In this document: in pieces, positions 24,801 through 36,709 of the stretch
Position numbering within the stretch: position 1 is the first letter of the stretch
How the letters are laid out: every line of letters starts with the position of its first letter
DNA from: Clavelina lepadiformis
Taxonomy: Eukaryota; Chordata; Ascidiacea; Aplousobranchia; Clavelinidae
Direction of reading: 5' to 3'
Length of the DNA: 64,000 nt
NCBI RefSeq assembly: GCF_947623445.1
Contig: NC_135241.1
Coordinates: forward strand, 24,368,501 to 24,432,500
Translations under genes and position numbers: made by a program
Notes under the pieces: model-generated
What the model saw: the letters and a program-made list of their open reading frames with translations, nothing else
Database searches by the model: none
What the model was told of the DNA's origin: nothing

Positions 24801-27800
24801 TCTGGATATACTGAACAAATGCGCTAATTGGTTTTGTGACGGTACATTCGATGTTGCCCCACTTGGATACCAGCTGTACACGATACACGCGCTGGTCGAT
24901 GAAAATCGCACGGTGCCACTCGTATACACCGTTACCGAGAACAAATCTGAAGCTGTGTACAATCGCATCTTTGGTTTATTGGAACAACAGCGACCAGGAA
25001 TAGCCCCAGAAACCGTAACAATAGACTTTGAAATGGCAGCATATAATGCTCTTTCTTCCAGCTTCCCTCGGGCAGAAATTCTCGGCTGCCTTTTCCATTT
25101 TGGCCAATGTAGCTTCCGGAAAATTCAGGCTCTCTCTCTGCAGCGGTGGTTCAATGAAGATGCAGAGCACGCCCTTCGCATAAAATGCTTCCAGGCACTG
25201 GCATTCGTTCCGCCTGAAGACGTTGTACAACGGTTCGAGGACTTCCTGGCCACGTTCAGTGACGACGATGAGCAGCACTTGTCTGAATACATTGACTATT
25301 TTGAAAATACTTGGATTGGACGATTGTGTCGCAGGAATCGTCGTCAACCTCTATTTCCTATCCGATGTTGGAATGTCTTCCACCGGGTTCAAGATGACCT
25401 TCCACGAACGAATAATAGCATTGAAGGATGGCACAATGCGTTCAGCAAGCGTGTCTCAATATCCCATCCGACGCTTCGCAGACTCGTCAAAAAAATTAAG
25501 CAGGAACAAGGTTCCAACGAATTGTTAATTGAACAATTGAGTGCTGGAATCGATGGCCCACCACGAAAGAAGCGCTACGACGCTGTCAACCAACGTCTGA
25601 GGAGCATAGTTGAAAATTATGACTCAACAAATATGGACATAAAAAGTTGTCTTCGAGCAATTGCACACAACTTGTGATTAAATGAATGCGATTGAAATGT
25701 GCACTTCGTCAGTTGTCGTGCTTTTAACAGAGCATGTTGTCAGTTCTTTTAATAAATTGTCGTTCTTTTAACAGTGCATATCGTCAGTTGTTTCAATAAA
25801 TTGTGGATCTTTTAACCCTATCCTAACCAGGCTCGCGAGTTTACTAAAAAAACTAGGTGTGGCCAACCCCGCACACACATTTGCAATCGTTAATTACTAG
25901 AAACCTATGCGTCGTAGACGATGAGATTATTACAGGTTAGTAGAAACATCATCTGGCTTCCTGTATACATCATAATTGTAAAACTAAAGAAAGTGAATTT
26001 AGTGTAAATTAGGTATTTCTAAAAGTGACACATTTCTATAAATTCTTCTTGTTACGCCGCGCCCCCGCTGTGAAAAGAGAACGAAAAAGAATAGTTAGTC
26101 AAGTTATTGGTGCGTAAATGAGTAATACGTTTCAATGCGGAGAGAGAGCAAAATTATATAAATATCACAATATCTCAAAAATTACAAAATCTAACTTTAT
26201 CAAACAAACATGGACAGATAGCTGAACATCACAATGACCCATTGTTTCAATGTTTGAGAAACACGCAAAAATCTTGCTTGAACTGTCGGTTCGATAAAGT
26301 GTCGTTCGATCAACTGTCGGTTCGATAAAGTGTCGTTTGATCAACTTTCGGTTCGATAAAGTGTCTTTCGATCAACTGTCGTTTCGATCAGGTGTCGTTT
26401 CGATCAGGTGTCGTTCGATTAAGTGTCTTTCGATAAAGTGTCGTTCGATTAAGTGTCGTTCGATAAAGTGTCTTTCGATAAGGTGTCGGGTCACGGAATA
26501 GAAAGTGCACGAACAAGCTTAATGTTGGGATGATATCTTTGTTATCAATATTACTGCAATACTGCAAGTGTGTGTAGATTGCAAGAAAAAGTTGTTGTGA
26601 GAAAATAGCCACTGCTGATCATGCATTGAATGCGTGGCCAGTGCATGACTGTTCGTGCTTAACTAGGAGCATGCTAGCTGCCTATGAGTTGTGGATTATT
26701 GCACTTCCATAATCCACTACAACCAACCATACTATGTCAAGCTCCTATTTTGTTTTAGTAATTTGGCGTTACTGTCAAAGCACTACTGACCAGATATCTA
26801 ACTCACATTTTGTTGCAGAACTTGGAAAATATCATGGACAACAAATGGCCCAACTTAATAATAGGAACTGCGAAAACAAGTTTTTGGTTAGTGCAAGTCT
26901 GATAATGGATTGCATGTAAATGTGGTGTTTCTGACTAATTTTTACACATCACAGGTTCATGTTTATTGCTATTAAATTATCATTGTCACAAATACCGTAC
27001 ATTGTTTTTATTTCTCATCCCAGGAAGCACGAATGGACCAAACACGGGACTTGTGCATTGAATTTATTAGACCTCGATTGTGAGCATAAATATTTCAAAA
27101 TGGGTCTTGATCTCAACAAAAGATTTGATTATAAACAGTAAGTGCAACTTCATTAAACTTGGATTCGAAATACAATTCAGGTTTAAAACATTTTATGATT
27201 GTGTCTTTGTAGCATTCTTGAAGTTCGAAACATCACACCGTCCGAGACAAGGTATAAGGTGGGTAGAGATGCAATTTTTTAACTCATGGGAAGGCTGTGA
27301 AAACTAAAAGTTAATGTCTTGTGGAAATATCTACCAGTAATAACTCTGACCAGATACTTTGTTTGAAAGCTTGCAGATATGAGAGAAGCAATTGAGAGTT
27401 TCACCAAGTCTAAAATAAATATGCAATGCATATTTGCCAAAGTAAGTTATCGTACAGCTTGTTAAATTTGAAATAGGCGAGGAATCCCAAAATTTTTTAA
27501 CTCCAAAACCAACTTGAGGTTGGAGTGTTTGCGATCGGTTAACATCAATGTTTTTAAACTTTCAAATTTAATGAACTGTTGATGTAGTAGTGGGTTATGC
27601 TTTGAGATACAAGTTAAAAATTGTTCGTTTCAGGATAAAAGTGAGCAAGCTATTATCCAGGTTGAGGTCTGTTTAGACAAGAAATTCAACACAATCGATT
27701 GCAAGACAAGATACAAAGCAATTGGAATTCTGCCTTCATGGGATGACATCCCCTACAACCCGGTATTTGAATCCTGCTCAGAAAATCTTCCAACACAATA

Positions 27801-27825
27801 CCTCCCTTTTCGTTACGTGAATTGA
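21882..27825 (+). CDS. Ribonuclease T2 family, secreted, eight exons
   Basis: Exons: 21882-22028, 22396-22469, 22632-22704, 26819-26886, 27024-27137, 27213-27258, 27370-27441, 27634-27825; 786 nt, 261 aa, normal for the family. A signal peptide (residues 1 to about 29, hydrophobic core FICGVIGFFALW) precedes WDFIVYTQQWP. Catalytic site CAS1 is TIHGIWP (split by intron 2) and CAS2 is WKHEWTKHGTCA (split by intron 4), so both active histidines, Glu and Lys are present. TRYKLADMREAI and a Cys-rich C-terminus (VEVCLDKKF, IDCKT, ESCSEN) follow. RNase T2 enzymes cleave RNA to 2',3'-cyclic products in lysosomes or outside the cell. Intron 3 is 4.1 kb because it holds a complete Mutator-like element; splice sites are intact, so the gene is probably still expressed. 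AATAAA lies at 27830 and 27866. Confidence 0.92.
22066..22275. mobile_element. Diverged MITE of the 'GTAAGCCGC' family in RNase T2 intron 1
   Basis: Both ends carry, in inverted orientation, CAATTGTAAGCCGC and CGATTGTAAGTCACGG. These resemble the ends of the well-kept copy at 58721-59097. About 210 bp, no coding capacity. Confidence 0.5.
23133..23420 (+). repeat. Left terminal inverted repeat of the MULE, tandem 15-16-mers
   Basis: About 14 tandem variants of GACA-CTTTATCGAA(A/C) alternating with GACAGTTGATCGAA-type units, then the unique inner part ending near AATGAGCCATTG. Such arrays often serve as transposase binding sites (inference). Confidence 0.8.
23758..23946 (+). pseudogene. hAT transposase C-terminal fragment inside the MULE
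   Basis: The 62-codon stretch reads GSTYTCEQMFSTMKFTKSK, then LRSRISDAYLENVLALAS and a C-terminal DVEKLSQSKQHQ. This is the hAT dimerisation region as seen in ZBED5/GTF2IRD2/SCAND3-type proteins. The catalytic and BED parts are missing. It ends in a normal stop and lies in the same orientation as the MULE transposase. Likely a captured or inserted fragment. Three short GAGGCATCA-type repeats follow at 24060-24105. Confidence 0.75.
24322..25677 (+). CDS. MULE transposase with N-terminal FLYWCH zinc finger
   Basis: 451 aa from ATG 24322. The frame is open further upstream to 24187, but that part is AT-rich and lacks family features. Residues about 3-65 form a FLYWCH-type finger (GFLYVRD, YWRCEDYLKCKSRL, HSHPPNP). 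The MULE catalytic core follows: WFCDGTF with D173, TIDFEMAA with D235, GCLFHFGQC, and NNSIEGWH with E368, i.e. a complete DDE triad. No stops or frame breaks. The enzyme would cut and paste the surrounding element via its long terminal repeats. Sitting in an RNase T2 intron on the sense strand, it could also be exposed in unspliced pre-mRNA. Confidence 0.92.
   Translation: MEFILSDKGKRKLALDGFLYVRDKTTNGVTYWRCEDYLKCKSRLSTAEDDSLKRAPSEHSHPPNPARVIVARAQASMRDRAINSDERTSNIIQRETQDISLATAGALPKATSLKRMIQRKRVCPEGIGLMDELRVTPRGEAFVIEEDDENEFYMFASQKNLDILNKCANWFCDGTFDVAPLGYQLYTIHALVDENRTVPLVYTVTENKSEAVYNRIFGLLEQQRPGIAPETVTIDFEMAAYNALSSSFPRAEILGCLFHFGQCSFRKIQALSLQRWFNEDAEHALRIKCFQALAFVPPEDVVQRFEDFLATFSDDDEQHLSEYIDYFENTWIGRLCRRNRRQPLFPIRCWNVFHRVQDDLPRTNNSIEGWHNAFSKRVSISHPTLRRLVKKIKQEQGSNELLIEQLSAGIDGPPRKKRYDAVNQRLRSIVENYDSTNMDIKSCLRAIAHNL
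26215..26495 (-). repeat. Right terminal inverted repeat of the MULE, tandem 15-16-mers
   Basis: Reverse complement of the left repeat, starting with AATGACCCATTG and ending in GATAAGGTGTCG. It has slightly fewer units than the left one. Confidence 0.8.
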
Positions 27826-27871
27826 AAGCAATAAACGTTGCTTTAAGTTAAACTATGCAACAAATAATAAA

Positions 27872-30800
27872 AGATTTAACATAATCAAGATTTATTTCTC
27901 CCAACGTTCAGTTGGTTACTGTTTGTGTTTCTCCTTGTTTTAAGAAGAACAGTAAAAGTGTGTTCCATTATTTGTCTGCTGACATCTCAGTGTCTTGGGT
28001 CTCACTGTGTCCGCCTTGTCTTTAATGATGAAAGATGTGTTTGGTTATGTGCTTAGATTTGCTTTAAAATCTTCGTTCACTTTCATTATGGTACACAACT
28101 GACCATTGGTCAGCAAACTCAACAATCGGTTGTTGGAATGTCATACACTTTATTTGTTTCATTCATATCGTCGTCAACGTTCTTATCAAGTCACATGTGT
28201 TCGTTTCGTGTTGTCTTCGTTGTTCGTGTTGTTCAATTACTATCAGCACTTGTCGATATCGATTCTAATAAAATAAAATTAATCAGTCACCACGGCATTG
28301 CAATCATGAACATAATTAGTTCGAGGTTACTCTTTTTAACAGGGTTAGTCGTGAATATGTATCTTACTGATGATTTTTCATTTCTTATCAAAATTTAAAG
28401 CATATAAATTGCACAACGGTAACTTCGGTAACTTGACCTCCCAGGGGAACAAATTATTCAACATCGCTTCCTCTTTTCATCACATTTCAAGCATTGAAGA
28501 CAAAATGCATTGGAATATTCAATAGATAATTTCATGCGCTTTTTGATGACAAGCCTTCTGTTTACTTAAAAATGACTGACCGGTGATAAAGCACCCGCAC
28601 AGTCATAAAAAATGATTGATAATTACTGCCTTATTAGTTTCAAAGAGTTCTTGTCAATTCGCATGCATTTAGTTCCGTTAATCCAGAATAATTTTTTTTA
28701 AATTAGTCGATACAACTTTCATTATGAACAAAATGATACACATCGGCGTAGGTTTTATGAAGTGGAATTATTTTTTCTTGCAGGGTAACTAAAACCGATA
28801 AATTTTGAATGAAAACTTGCTCAAGGGACGCAGGTCTCCCTTAAATCTTCTTATTTCCAGAATACCAAGATCTGTCAAAATATGTTCACCTTCATATGTA
28901 GTGTTCATAACTCTGGCCGCTGGTTAAAATATAGCCTACTGTACTCAGTACTTTATAGCAAATAGAAAACATACGAACATTTTGGGTAATGTTGGAAACA
29001 AAGAAACTGACGTTAGCGAATTTCAACTTTTCAAGAAAGAAAGATAATGTGCGCCTAAAATTTCAAAATCGAGCAAAATTATTCTTTGCACCAGGATACA
29101 TGCAATTTTTTTGTGATTAGATCTAGATTAAGAATGGTCTTCTGCCAGATCAGCTCACTGCTCTTCACAACCTCACAGTAACACCAAATATGTAAATAAG
29201 AAATATATGTGGCAAAATATTTTTAAGATTAATATTTATGTAGAGTTTTTATGATATTAATTAATTTTAAAAGTTATATTAGTTATAGTTACATTATTAT
29301 ATTTTACATTTTACAAACAATTAATTTCTTCCAATCATCTTCTGTTTCTTCTCCTCAGTATCAGAGTGTAATGTAGGCTACTGGTCATCACTTCATAAGC
29401 GCTTTCAACGTTCTCAAATGTTTGTGAACTACCTTCTGCATTTCTTTGAAAGCTCGAATTGGCATTGGATTTTTCACACAAAACAACATAACCTGCGTTA
29501 TCTAAACTTAAAGGTATTTAGAACATTTATCATTTGCTTTTATCTTTACAGTGATAAATGTAGAAATATGGGCTTCTATAATAATCAATGCTCAAACCAA
29601 AAATCATGCAATTGTGGCGGTCAAATCCACACAAAGTAGCCATCCCGAATTTATGATAGAGAAGTTTATTTATTTTTTGGAACATTTTACTTTAATTTAC
29701 TTTGTGCTGAAGTAAGGATGCTCTTCCTATTTATTTTTGTTCAGTTTACACCGAACATTTGAAATCGAAGTTTTTCTGGCGTTCTAATTTTAAGTGGTTA
29801 CTGGAGCTTTCTTGAGGAGCAAAGAACATTTAGTAAAAAATTCTCCGACTGCTTGAAAGTTGATACAAGTCATATCAGTACCGCTTAATCTCGTTTAATA
29901 ACAACTTGGGTCATCCAACAACTTGCCCGACGACTTCTACAAGACACGTTGTTTTGTTTTGTTGTTTTAAACGAGCAGTACAGTAAATTTTGTTTGTGGA
30001 TTGACATCTATAAAATGCCACAGGTGTATCGAGAGAGTGTGAAATGTAGGTTGGCCCTGGATCGCGATATAACCTTGAGAAATAAGCCTTGCCATTGGCT
30101 CGTCTTCAATGATACTTGCCATCGAATTAATTTACATTGCACAGTAGCATTAATCTAATCATGGTGCATCTGCAAACATGTGATAAAAAAGAGCCCGAAA
30201 ATAATGTCTTTTACTAAACAAACAAAAACAGCCGATATCGCTTAGTGGTTTTGAACTCATAATGGTTGCTGAATTTGCTAACCCTTCGTAAGCTTAAGCC
30301 AACATGTTTTAAAATCATTATCGTTCTGCAAAAATCGTTAAACTTTTTAATCCTTTTCGTTACATCGTAATTGCTCAGGTTTTTAAGAAATCTAGAAAGA
30401 CCAAGAAGAATTTATTCTCGAAATATAACCAAAGGAATCAACACATAGTTAATATCACAACAAAAAATAAATGTGTTTTAATTGACATTTATACAACCAA
30501 TAATGATATAACTTTTAATTGTCTGGTTTTGGATCAGTTTCTATAGAATGACTTTCACATTTCGGGCCCAATGTTTACTTTTGCTTACTTTTTGTAACAA
30601 CGGAATGTTTTGCGATTTACGTCATCGAGAATAACAAAGCTAAAAGTAAATATATGTGTCCAGAGTGGAGTTTATACGAATAAGAAACTTCTTTAAACTA
30701 GATAGAGCATTAGAAAACGAAATGGCATATGTCAGCATACCGAAATTGACAATGATCTATTGCCCTGTTAAAGATGGGCTACGAAGCATTATGTACAGAA

Positions 30801-31134
30801 ATGTTGGAAAAGTAGATTCCAGTGCCTTCATCTTAGCTTTGGTGCACATGATGATGATGATGGTAATGCTGTATTTCATTTACTATATAATGCAACGTAT
30901 CTCATTGCATTACCTCATATTCATAAAGATTAAAAATTTTCATATGCATGACAATCCAGATAGGTACAGCAATATGTAACTGTTAATAAGCAAACAGATA
31001 TGGCAAACTATCGGTCACGTTTTATACTCAATCATTTTTTACATCCACGTGAAAACGAGTTAATCATTTCTCATGCTTCAACACAAGTACAACTGCAAAG
31101 TCTTATCTTCAAGTAACAAATGTGACACATATGT
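27872..31134. other. Intergenic between RNase T2 and the kinase gene
   Basis: No gene recognised. Contains the SINE-like repeat at 30230-30468. Open frames (28138-28398, 29418-29639, 29949-30158, 30656-30979) have no domain and biased AT-rich composition. Confidence 0.4.
30230..30468 (+). repeat. Dispersed SINE-like repeat, copy 1
   Basis: About 240 bp nearly matching 36473-36709 in the same orientation. The left end GATATCGCTTAGTGGTTTTG resembles a tRNA 5' half with an A box, suggesting a tRNA-derived SINE. Non-coding. Confidence 0.65.
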
Positions 31135-31155
31135 ATCTATATATATATATATATA
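31135..31155. repeat. TA microsatellite
   Basis: (TA)n run just past the 3' end of the kinase gene; a shorter one follows at 31193-31204. Confidence 0.85.
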
Positions 31156-31342
31156 GTCTCTACATACATAGATGTCTTTCCACCATTAGGCCTATATATA
31201 TATACGTAGGTATCTAGAGGCATATACATACACATAGCTATCTATAAATAAATAACATATAAAACTTACATAAAAATATTAAAAGAAAACTTGAATAAAG
31301 AAACTATATTAACATTTTGAGCATGATCTAATAAACAATGGT

Positions 31343-34300
31343 TTATTGCGTTTGCTGCTTCTTTTCCAGGAATTTGATGTGTTCCCAGCATTTTTCAATG
31401 TTGTGTTGGTTTCTGTGTTCATCTGGAACACTTTCAAAGACCTTCACGGCTTCAAGAAGAGAAGTCTTTCCACCATTGAAGTCTCCAAGGTTGTTCTTAG
31501 AAACACCGACCAGGAAATGCAACTCCCCTTTCATGTTTTCTCGATTTGGTGTTTTGCATTCAGTGTCAAGTGAAAAAAGGCGAATTGACTCTCTTGCTGT
31601 CCTCAAACATTCTTTGTAATTATTGATTGTTACGTAGCAGTGACTTTGAGCTTTTAAAACAAACCCCTGGTAGCTAGTTGGTTTTCGAAATTGGTCAAAG
31701 TAAGAAACATTTTCTAGATTTTTGAAAAGTTCGTTACAAAGTGAAATAAAATCAGACGATATCGTAGTTCGTTGCAACGGAGAAGAGAAAGAAGTATCGT
31801 TAACAGTTTCAGAAATTATGTTAGATAGGTGAAGAGACATGTCAAGTTTTTGGTATTCTTTGGGGATGCATTTCCAAAATTGCACAGCACAACGCAATAA
31901 AGAGGAAGCAGATTTATCTAGTTTCTCCCGAAATAAATTTTTAACTATGCGTTCTGCTTGATTACATAATTCAAAATACTGATCACTTGGTGGTGATATG
32001 GAGTTAGCCATACGTACGACCATATCACATAACCTTCTTTGATCAACTTTTCGCTTCAGAATTATAGCAAGGCGCAAAGTCATCAATGTTTTCATGAAAT
32101 GCGGAAAACCTGTAAGATATTGTTCTTGTAGATAACCAAATATCTCTTCTGCTTTGTCTTTGTCAAACGTCGGATTGTCTTCGTATTGCAAACATATATC
32201 TAAAACAAAAGATACTTTAGAAAACATTCTAACACCAACAAGAAGGCAACGTACAATATGCGACGTTTTTAAATTTAATTATTTGATAAACTACAACAAA
32301 CGTTTAAATTCTTACTAGACAAAGTAATAAACTGGTTTTTTCTCCATTTCTCCTCATCTTCATTATCCACGGTCACTCGATATGCGTAGTGAGATTTTAA
32401 GTAGAAACGTAGAGCCTCTTTATTTTGTCCTTTATCGCCGTAGTTAGTAGCTACGTTATTACAACACGCAGCATACACCGATAACTTAACACAATCTTCC
32501 CCTAAAACCGACTCTAGCAGTCTGATAGCTCGCATGTTTACATCGATGGCTTCATCGGAGTTTTTGAGGTTTCTCTGGCAAATACCCGAACACATAAATC
32601 GATCAGCTTCTGTTTTAACAACCAGCTTCTTGTTAGCACTTGCGGTGGAAGTAATTATTTCCAACACATCATCCATGTATGTGATAAGCAGTTGAGAAAA
32701 TCTTTGTTTTCTTTCAAAGTCGGGCGTGGGGTGCAAGCCACAGTCAACTGCTTTCCGAACATATTGTTTGACCAACTCTATCTTAACATCAGGTTGTTCG
32801 ATCCACTTGTGCAAGAAACTTACACTTTCCAGCAGATTAATCAACACATTGGAGAACTGCTTTTGCAGAAGAGCTTCTACCAATTTGATGATGTCTGATC
32901 CCAAAGTTATTGCTTGGTCGTGAGATAGTGAAGTTACCTTGACAAGCGAGAGCAGTTTGTGACATTCTGCTATTGCGTCATCAACGCGATTTTGCGTCAA
33001 CAAGTTATTTATTGCGCGTTTTCGTGCTTGGATGAGGTCATAGCCTGCAAAAGAGTAAAGCATTAACATATTGCAACATTCGAAAAAAGTATTAATAAAG
33101 AAACATAAATCTGATGTAAAAAACTGACGTTTCATTACGGCCCTACACCAAATATAAACTACCTGGTGTGTGCTAGCATTTAATGCTAAACACAGTTAAA
33201 ACCGGTCATTCTGAGACAAGCCTGGGTTGGGTAAAACGGGCCAAAATAAAAATGTTAACATAATTTCTAAAAAACACTTTTGTAAAAAGGGATCCACAAT
33301 AAACAGTTTGTTTGCAACCAAACGGTCTGTCAATGAAATGTTTGGCATTTGCAAAAATGTTCCTTTAAATACAAAATTTCCAATAAGACTCCAAAATATA
33401 TTTTTAACAAGCAAAACTATTTGTCATTTACATATGCATTAGGTTTCATATGAAATAGGCAACCGATATTTCATAGGGAATCTGTATAGATTTTCTTCTT
33501 CAAACCACATTCAATTATTATTTAGTTAATTAATAATGAACCACTAACCAGGGTCTGGTTTTGGTTTTTCCTTTGGTCTTGCTTTTATGGTGAGATTTGA
33601 AAGACTCTTCCCAGAGACCGTTTGTTCTTCGTTTATTCCTGAATCAGCAAAATGTTCCGGTTCATCTAAAATTAGTCAAAAGAAAGTAGAGAATTGTACA
33701 AATGTGAATAACAGATCCCAGATGCAGTCATTAAATGATAGTAATAACACATACTTCGTAATATAACTTGTTTGATTGGTTTGCAGGCATGCTTGTCCAG
33801 CTCATTATTTTTCATTCCAACGTGGGCTGAGACTTTAACAACATGTCCTGCCATGGTTGTGTGTTTGATTCCATTCAGTTGCTGTTGAAGTTGATCCCGT
33901 ATCTCGATCATCGACGGCCGCTTTGATGGATCCTGATCCACACACTTCATCATGATGATCTCGAGAAGAGATAAAGTCTCTGTAGCTTCGTTGTTGCCTT
34001 TGTGCTTATTTTTAACTTGATTCAAATCAGCTTTAAACGGGTTTTCATTTTGCATCACTTTTATCAACATTTGAGGAAATGCAGGATATTTCCGTGCCAC
34101 TGACATGTACAGGACAACACCGAAGCTATAAACATCCATGGAAGTGGTTAATCGCTTGCAATTAAGATCCATTCTTTCTGGAGCAGTAAAGATAGGTGTT
34201 AATTGCTTGCCTTCGTCTGTTTTATCCGGAGTTCCACCAAATGTGAGAGTGTGGTGGGACAATGCAGCTCCACCGAAGTCAGCTATTTTGCAATGAAAAT

Positions 34301-34950
34301 CAGAATCAAGTAATATGTTTGATGGTTTCAGGTCTCCATGAGCGATGCGTTGATCTTTGAATAGTTTGTGGAGATAAGTGATGCCATCTGAGGTTTCATA
34401 GTTCATACGCACGAGAAGCGGGATTGGGATGTTTTTAACTTGTTTGTTTAAAATGAAGTCGGACAATGATCCTGCTGGCATGTGTTCCATGACAAGACCA
34501 ATGAAATTATCTTGATCTATTACACCGTGCACATCAACCACGAACTTGTGTCTTGCCAAAATCATCATCTTTATTTCTTTTAGCAATCTATACAACATGA
34601 AGTAATATATATTTACCGTTTAACTTAACTGAAAAAATTGCCAAATCCAGGACAAATTAAAACGTGTTACTTTTATATAATAATTGGAATTGGTTCATTT
34701 CAGGACGTTTTCATTTCAGGTATATTAGATGCAATTTAATTTAAACCATCCACGAATCTACTGACTCTTTCTTTGAGTTTTCAGCTTCTTTTTGTGTTCC
34801 TTGTAGAAGTTTGCATTTGACTGCCACTTTACCCAGCACTCGGTGATGGCCAAGCAATACAGTTCCAAACCCTCCGCGACCGAGAACACTGTCTTTAACA
34901 TTGCAGAATATTTCCTTGGCGCTGAATTGCTTTACATCTGCGCTTGCCAT
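31343..34950 (-). CDS. RIPK/TKL-like protein kinase with C-terminal TPR region, five exons
   Basis: Exons, high to low: 34754-34950, 33755-34587, 33549-33665, 32316-33044, 31343-32199; 2733 nt, 910 aa, all phases consistent. Exon 1 uses a GTGGAT donor, which alone keeps the frame. Kinase domain about residues 15-310: glycine loop LGRGGFGTV (23-31), VAVK with Lys45, Glu70 in helix C, HGDLKPSN (catalytic Asp151), DFG (Asp169-Gly171), TAPER, and DVYSFGVVLY. HGDLKPSN and the overall pattern fit TKL/receptor-interacting kinases. A Lys/Pro-rich linker (KARPKEKPKPDP) leads to about 530 aa of helical repeats with TPR-like units (NNVATNYGDKGQNKEALRF; VSKNNLGDFNGGKTSLLEAV). Probably a cytosolic signalling kinase whose TPRs recruit partners. 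No death domain, RHIM or membrane segment seen. ATG 34950 is the first in frame close to the kinase domain. Confidence 0.85.
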
Positions 34951-36472
34951 ATTTATCACAGAAGAGAAGAAGTGCAAGTACACACAGAAGTGCAGAAACT
35001 TTATTATTACATTTTACATTATTCCACTATCGCATCATGCATTATTAAAATTAGATTTTTTAAGCGACAAATAGATTATATTCTAGTATACTAATATAAC
35101 AATCCTTATCATCATGAGATCAAGCATGACGTCATCAAACAATCTAACATTATCTAAGCCTTATAAAAATTCATATATATTCTCATTTCATTCAATTTTG
35201 AACTATTTCTATCAAAATATATTCAGGTTCGTTGCTATAGTTATTTGACTGCATTTTTTCGTAAAACATTTTCACTTTGATAGCGAAGCGATCAAAGGTT
35301 TCCACGGCGAGGTCGTAAATGATTAAGCCGTTTGGAGCATTTAACTATGTTTGCTATCACGAGAGTCATAAAAATTTATTTTTTGACATTTTCGGAAAAG
35401 TAAATAGATTTATTCTCAATAGTCGGTTTTTATTACCGTCATAGTGAAATGAAAGGAGCAAGAAAAAAATGTTGGGAATTTAAGCACGACATGAGTTGCA
35501 ATCCAGCTTTATAAAATTTTCATCAGTAATTTCATTTGCGTTTGCTTATTGTATTGTATGGCGGATGAAACATTTCCGTATCAATGTTGCAAATGTATGT
35601 ACAGAAATATTAACGATAACAAACTCTTTGGATTGATGATATTGTCTGTTGTAAAATGTAAAACTCTTAAAACCGCTGCTCAATCTCCGCAGTGTTGATT
35701 TTTTACCTCAAAAAGTTTATAATTCATTTTAAACATGGAAGCTTATTTTGAGATATGACTTCCTTGTTTACTTTGCATTAAAACCTTTCTGTAAACCTGC
35801 TTAGTTTGCATCTATCGTCTATCATCTAGCACAAATGGTGTTGTCCCAAGAAAAATAGAATTAATGACCTATTTTATTTTAATTCTGTCTAAAACATGTT
35901 TGTGTTGTATTAAATACGATATAATTGTTCTCCGACTTTACAACTTTTTTGTCCTGACAGTTGCTTTATTGCTCGATCCTTTTCTGAATGTTGCACAGCA
36001 GTTGTCCGTTTATTTGTCAGCCATCTTTATTAATGGTTTGCGGTCAATGAACTTTTCGTCATGCTGATGGAGTTTTAGCAAACAACACAAACAGAATAGC
36101 TAAATATATTAGTGTGCATTCGCAACCGCATGAATTACGAAATTAACGCCACAACACCCAGGCTGACTGTTCGTAAAACATCATCAAAAACACGGGCTTC
36201 GTTAAAACATCTTCAATGTCTGTAAAAATCTAACTCATGCTTTAATGGAGCTTAATCTTTCACTTGCACGATTTTTACTGCTAACCCTACGTAATGTAAG
36301 CTCCAGTGTGCTATCGCGTCTGACTGATTGCATTGCCTTGTGTGACGTATGATTGTGAACGAGATATACCGTAAAATATCTTTTGATATGCCATTGTTCA
36401 ACAAATAATAAGCGGCAAATTTCCAAGCTTGCGCTTTCTGAAAACAATCATGCCAGCTATTCACTCAAAATC
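34951..36472. other. Upstream region of the kinase gene
   Basis: AT-rich, no gene recognised. Open frames at 35864-36067 and 36235-36464 show no domain. Confidence 0.35.
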
Positions 36473-36709
36473 AGCCAATATCGCTTAGTCGAACTCATAA
36501 TGATTGCTAAATATACTAATTCTTCGTAAACTTAGGTTAACATTTTTAAAATCATTTTTGTTCTGCAAAAATTATTAAACTTTTTAATCCTTTTCGTTAC
36601 ATCGTAATTGCTGAGGTTTTTGAGAAATCTCGAAAGACTAAGAAGAATTTATTCTCGAAATATTACCAAATGAATCAACACATAGTTAATATCACAACAA
36701 CAAAAAAAT
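36473..36709 (+). repeat. Dispersed SINE-like repeat, copy 2
   Basis: Same repeat as 30230-30468, slightly shorter at the left end (part of the A-box-like region is lost). Shared blocks include CTTTTCGTTACATCGTAATT and AATTTATTCTCGAAATAT. Confidence 0.65.

Larger units (their letters stand above)
23133..26495 (+). mobile_element. Mutator-like element (MULE) in RNase T2 intron 3
   Basis: The 3.36-kb element is flanked by 8-bp direct copies GAATAGAA (23125-23132 and 26496-26503), as expected for MULEs. Both ends are about 290-bp inverted repeats, built of some 13-14 degenerate copies of a 15-16-bp unit (GACACTTTATCGAAC) followed by a shared unique part (GTTCAAGCAAGATTTT at the inner side). It encodes one transposase on the host gene's strand and has a hAT transposase fragment between the left repeat and that gene. 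The open transposase and near-identical ends suggest a young, possibly mobile copy. The outermost about 10 bp of the two ends match poorly, so the exact end could shift by a few bases. Confidence 0.85.

Noticed and set aside
24976-25347. 123-codon open frame antisense to the MULE transposase
   Set aside because: Shadow of the real gene; no domain.
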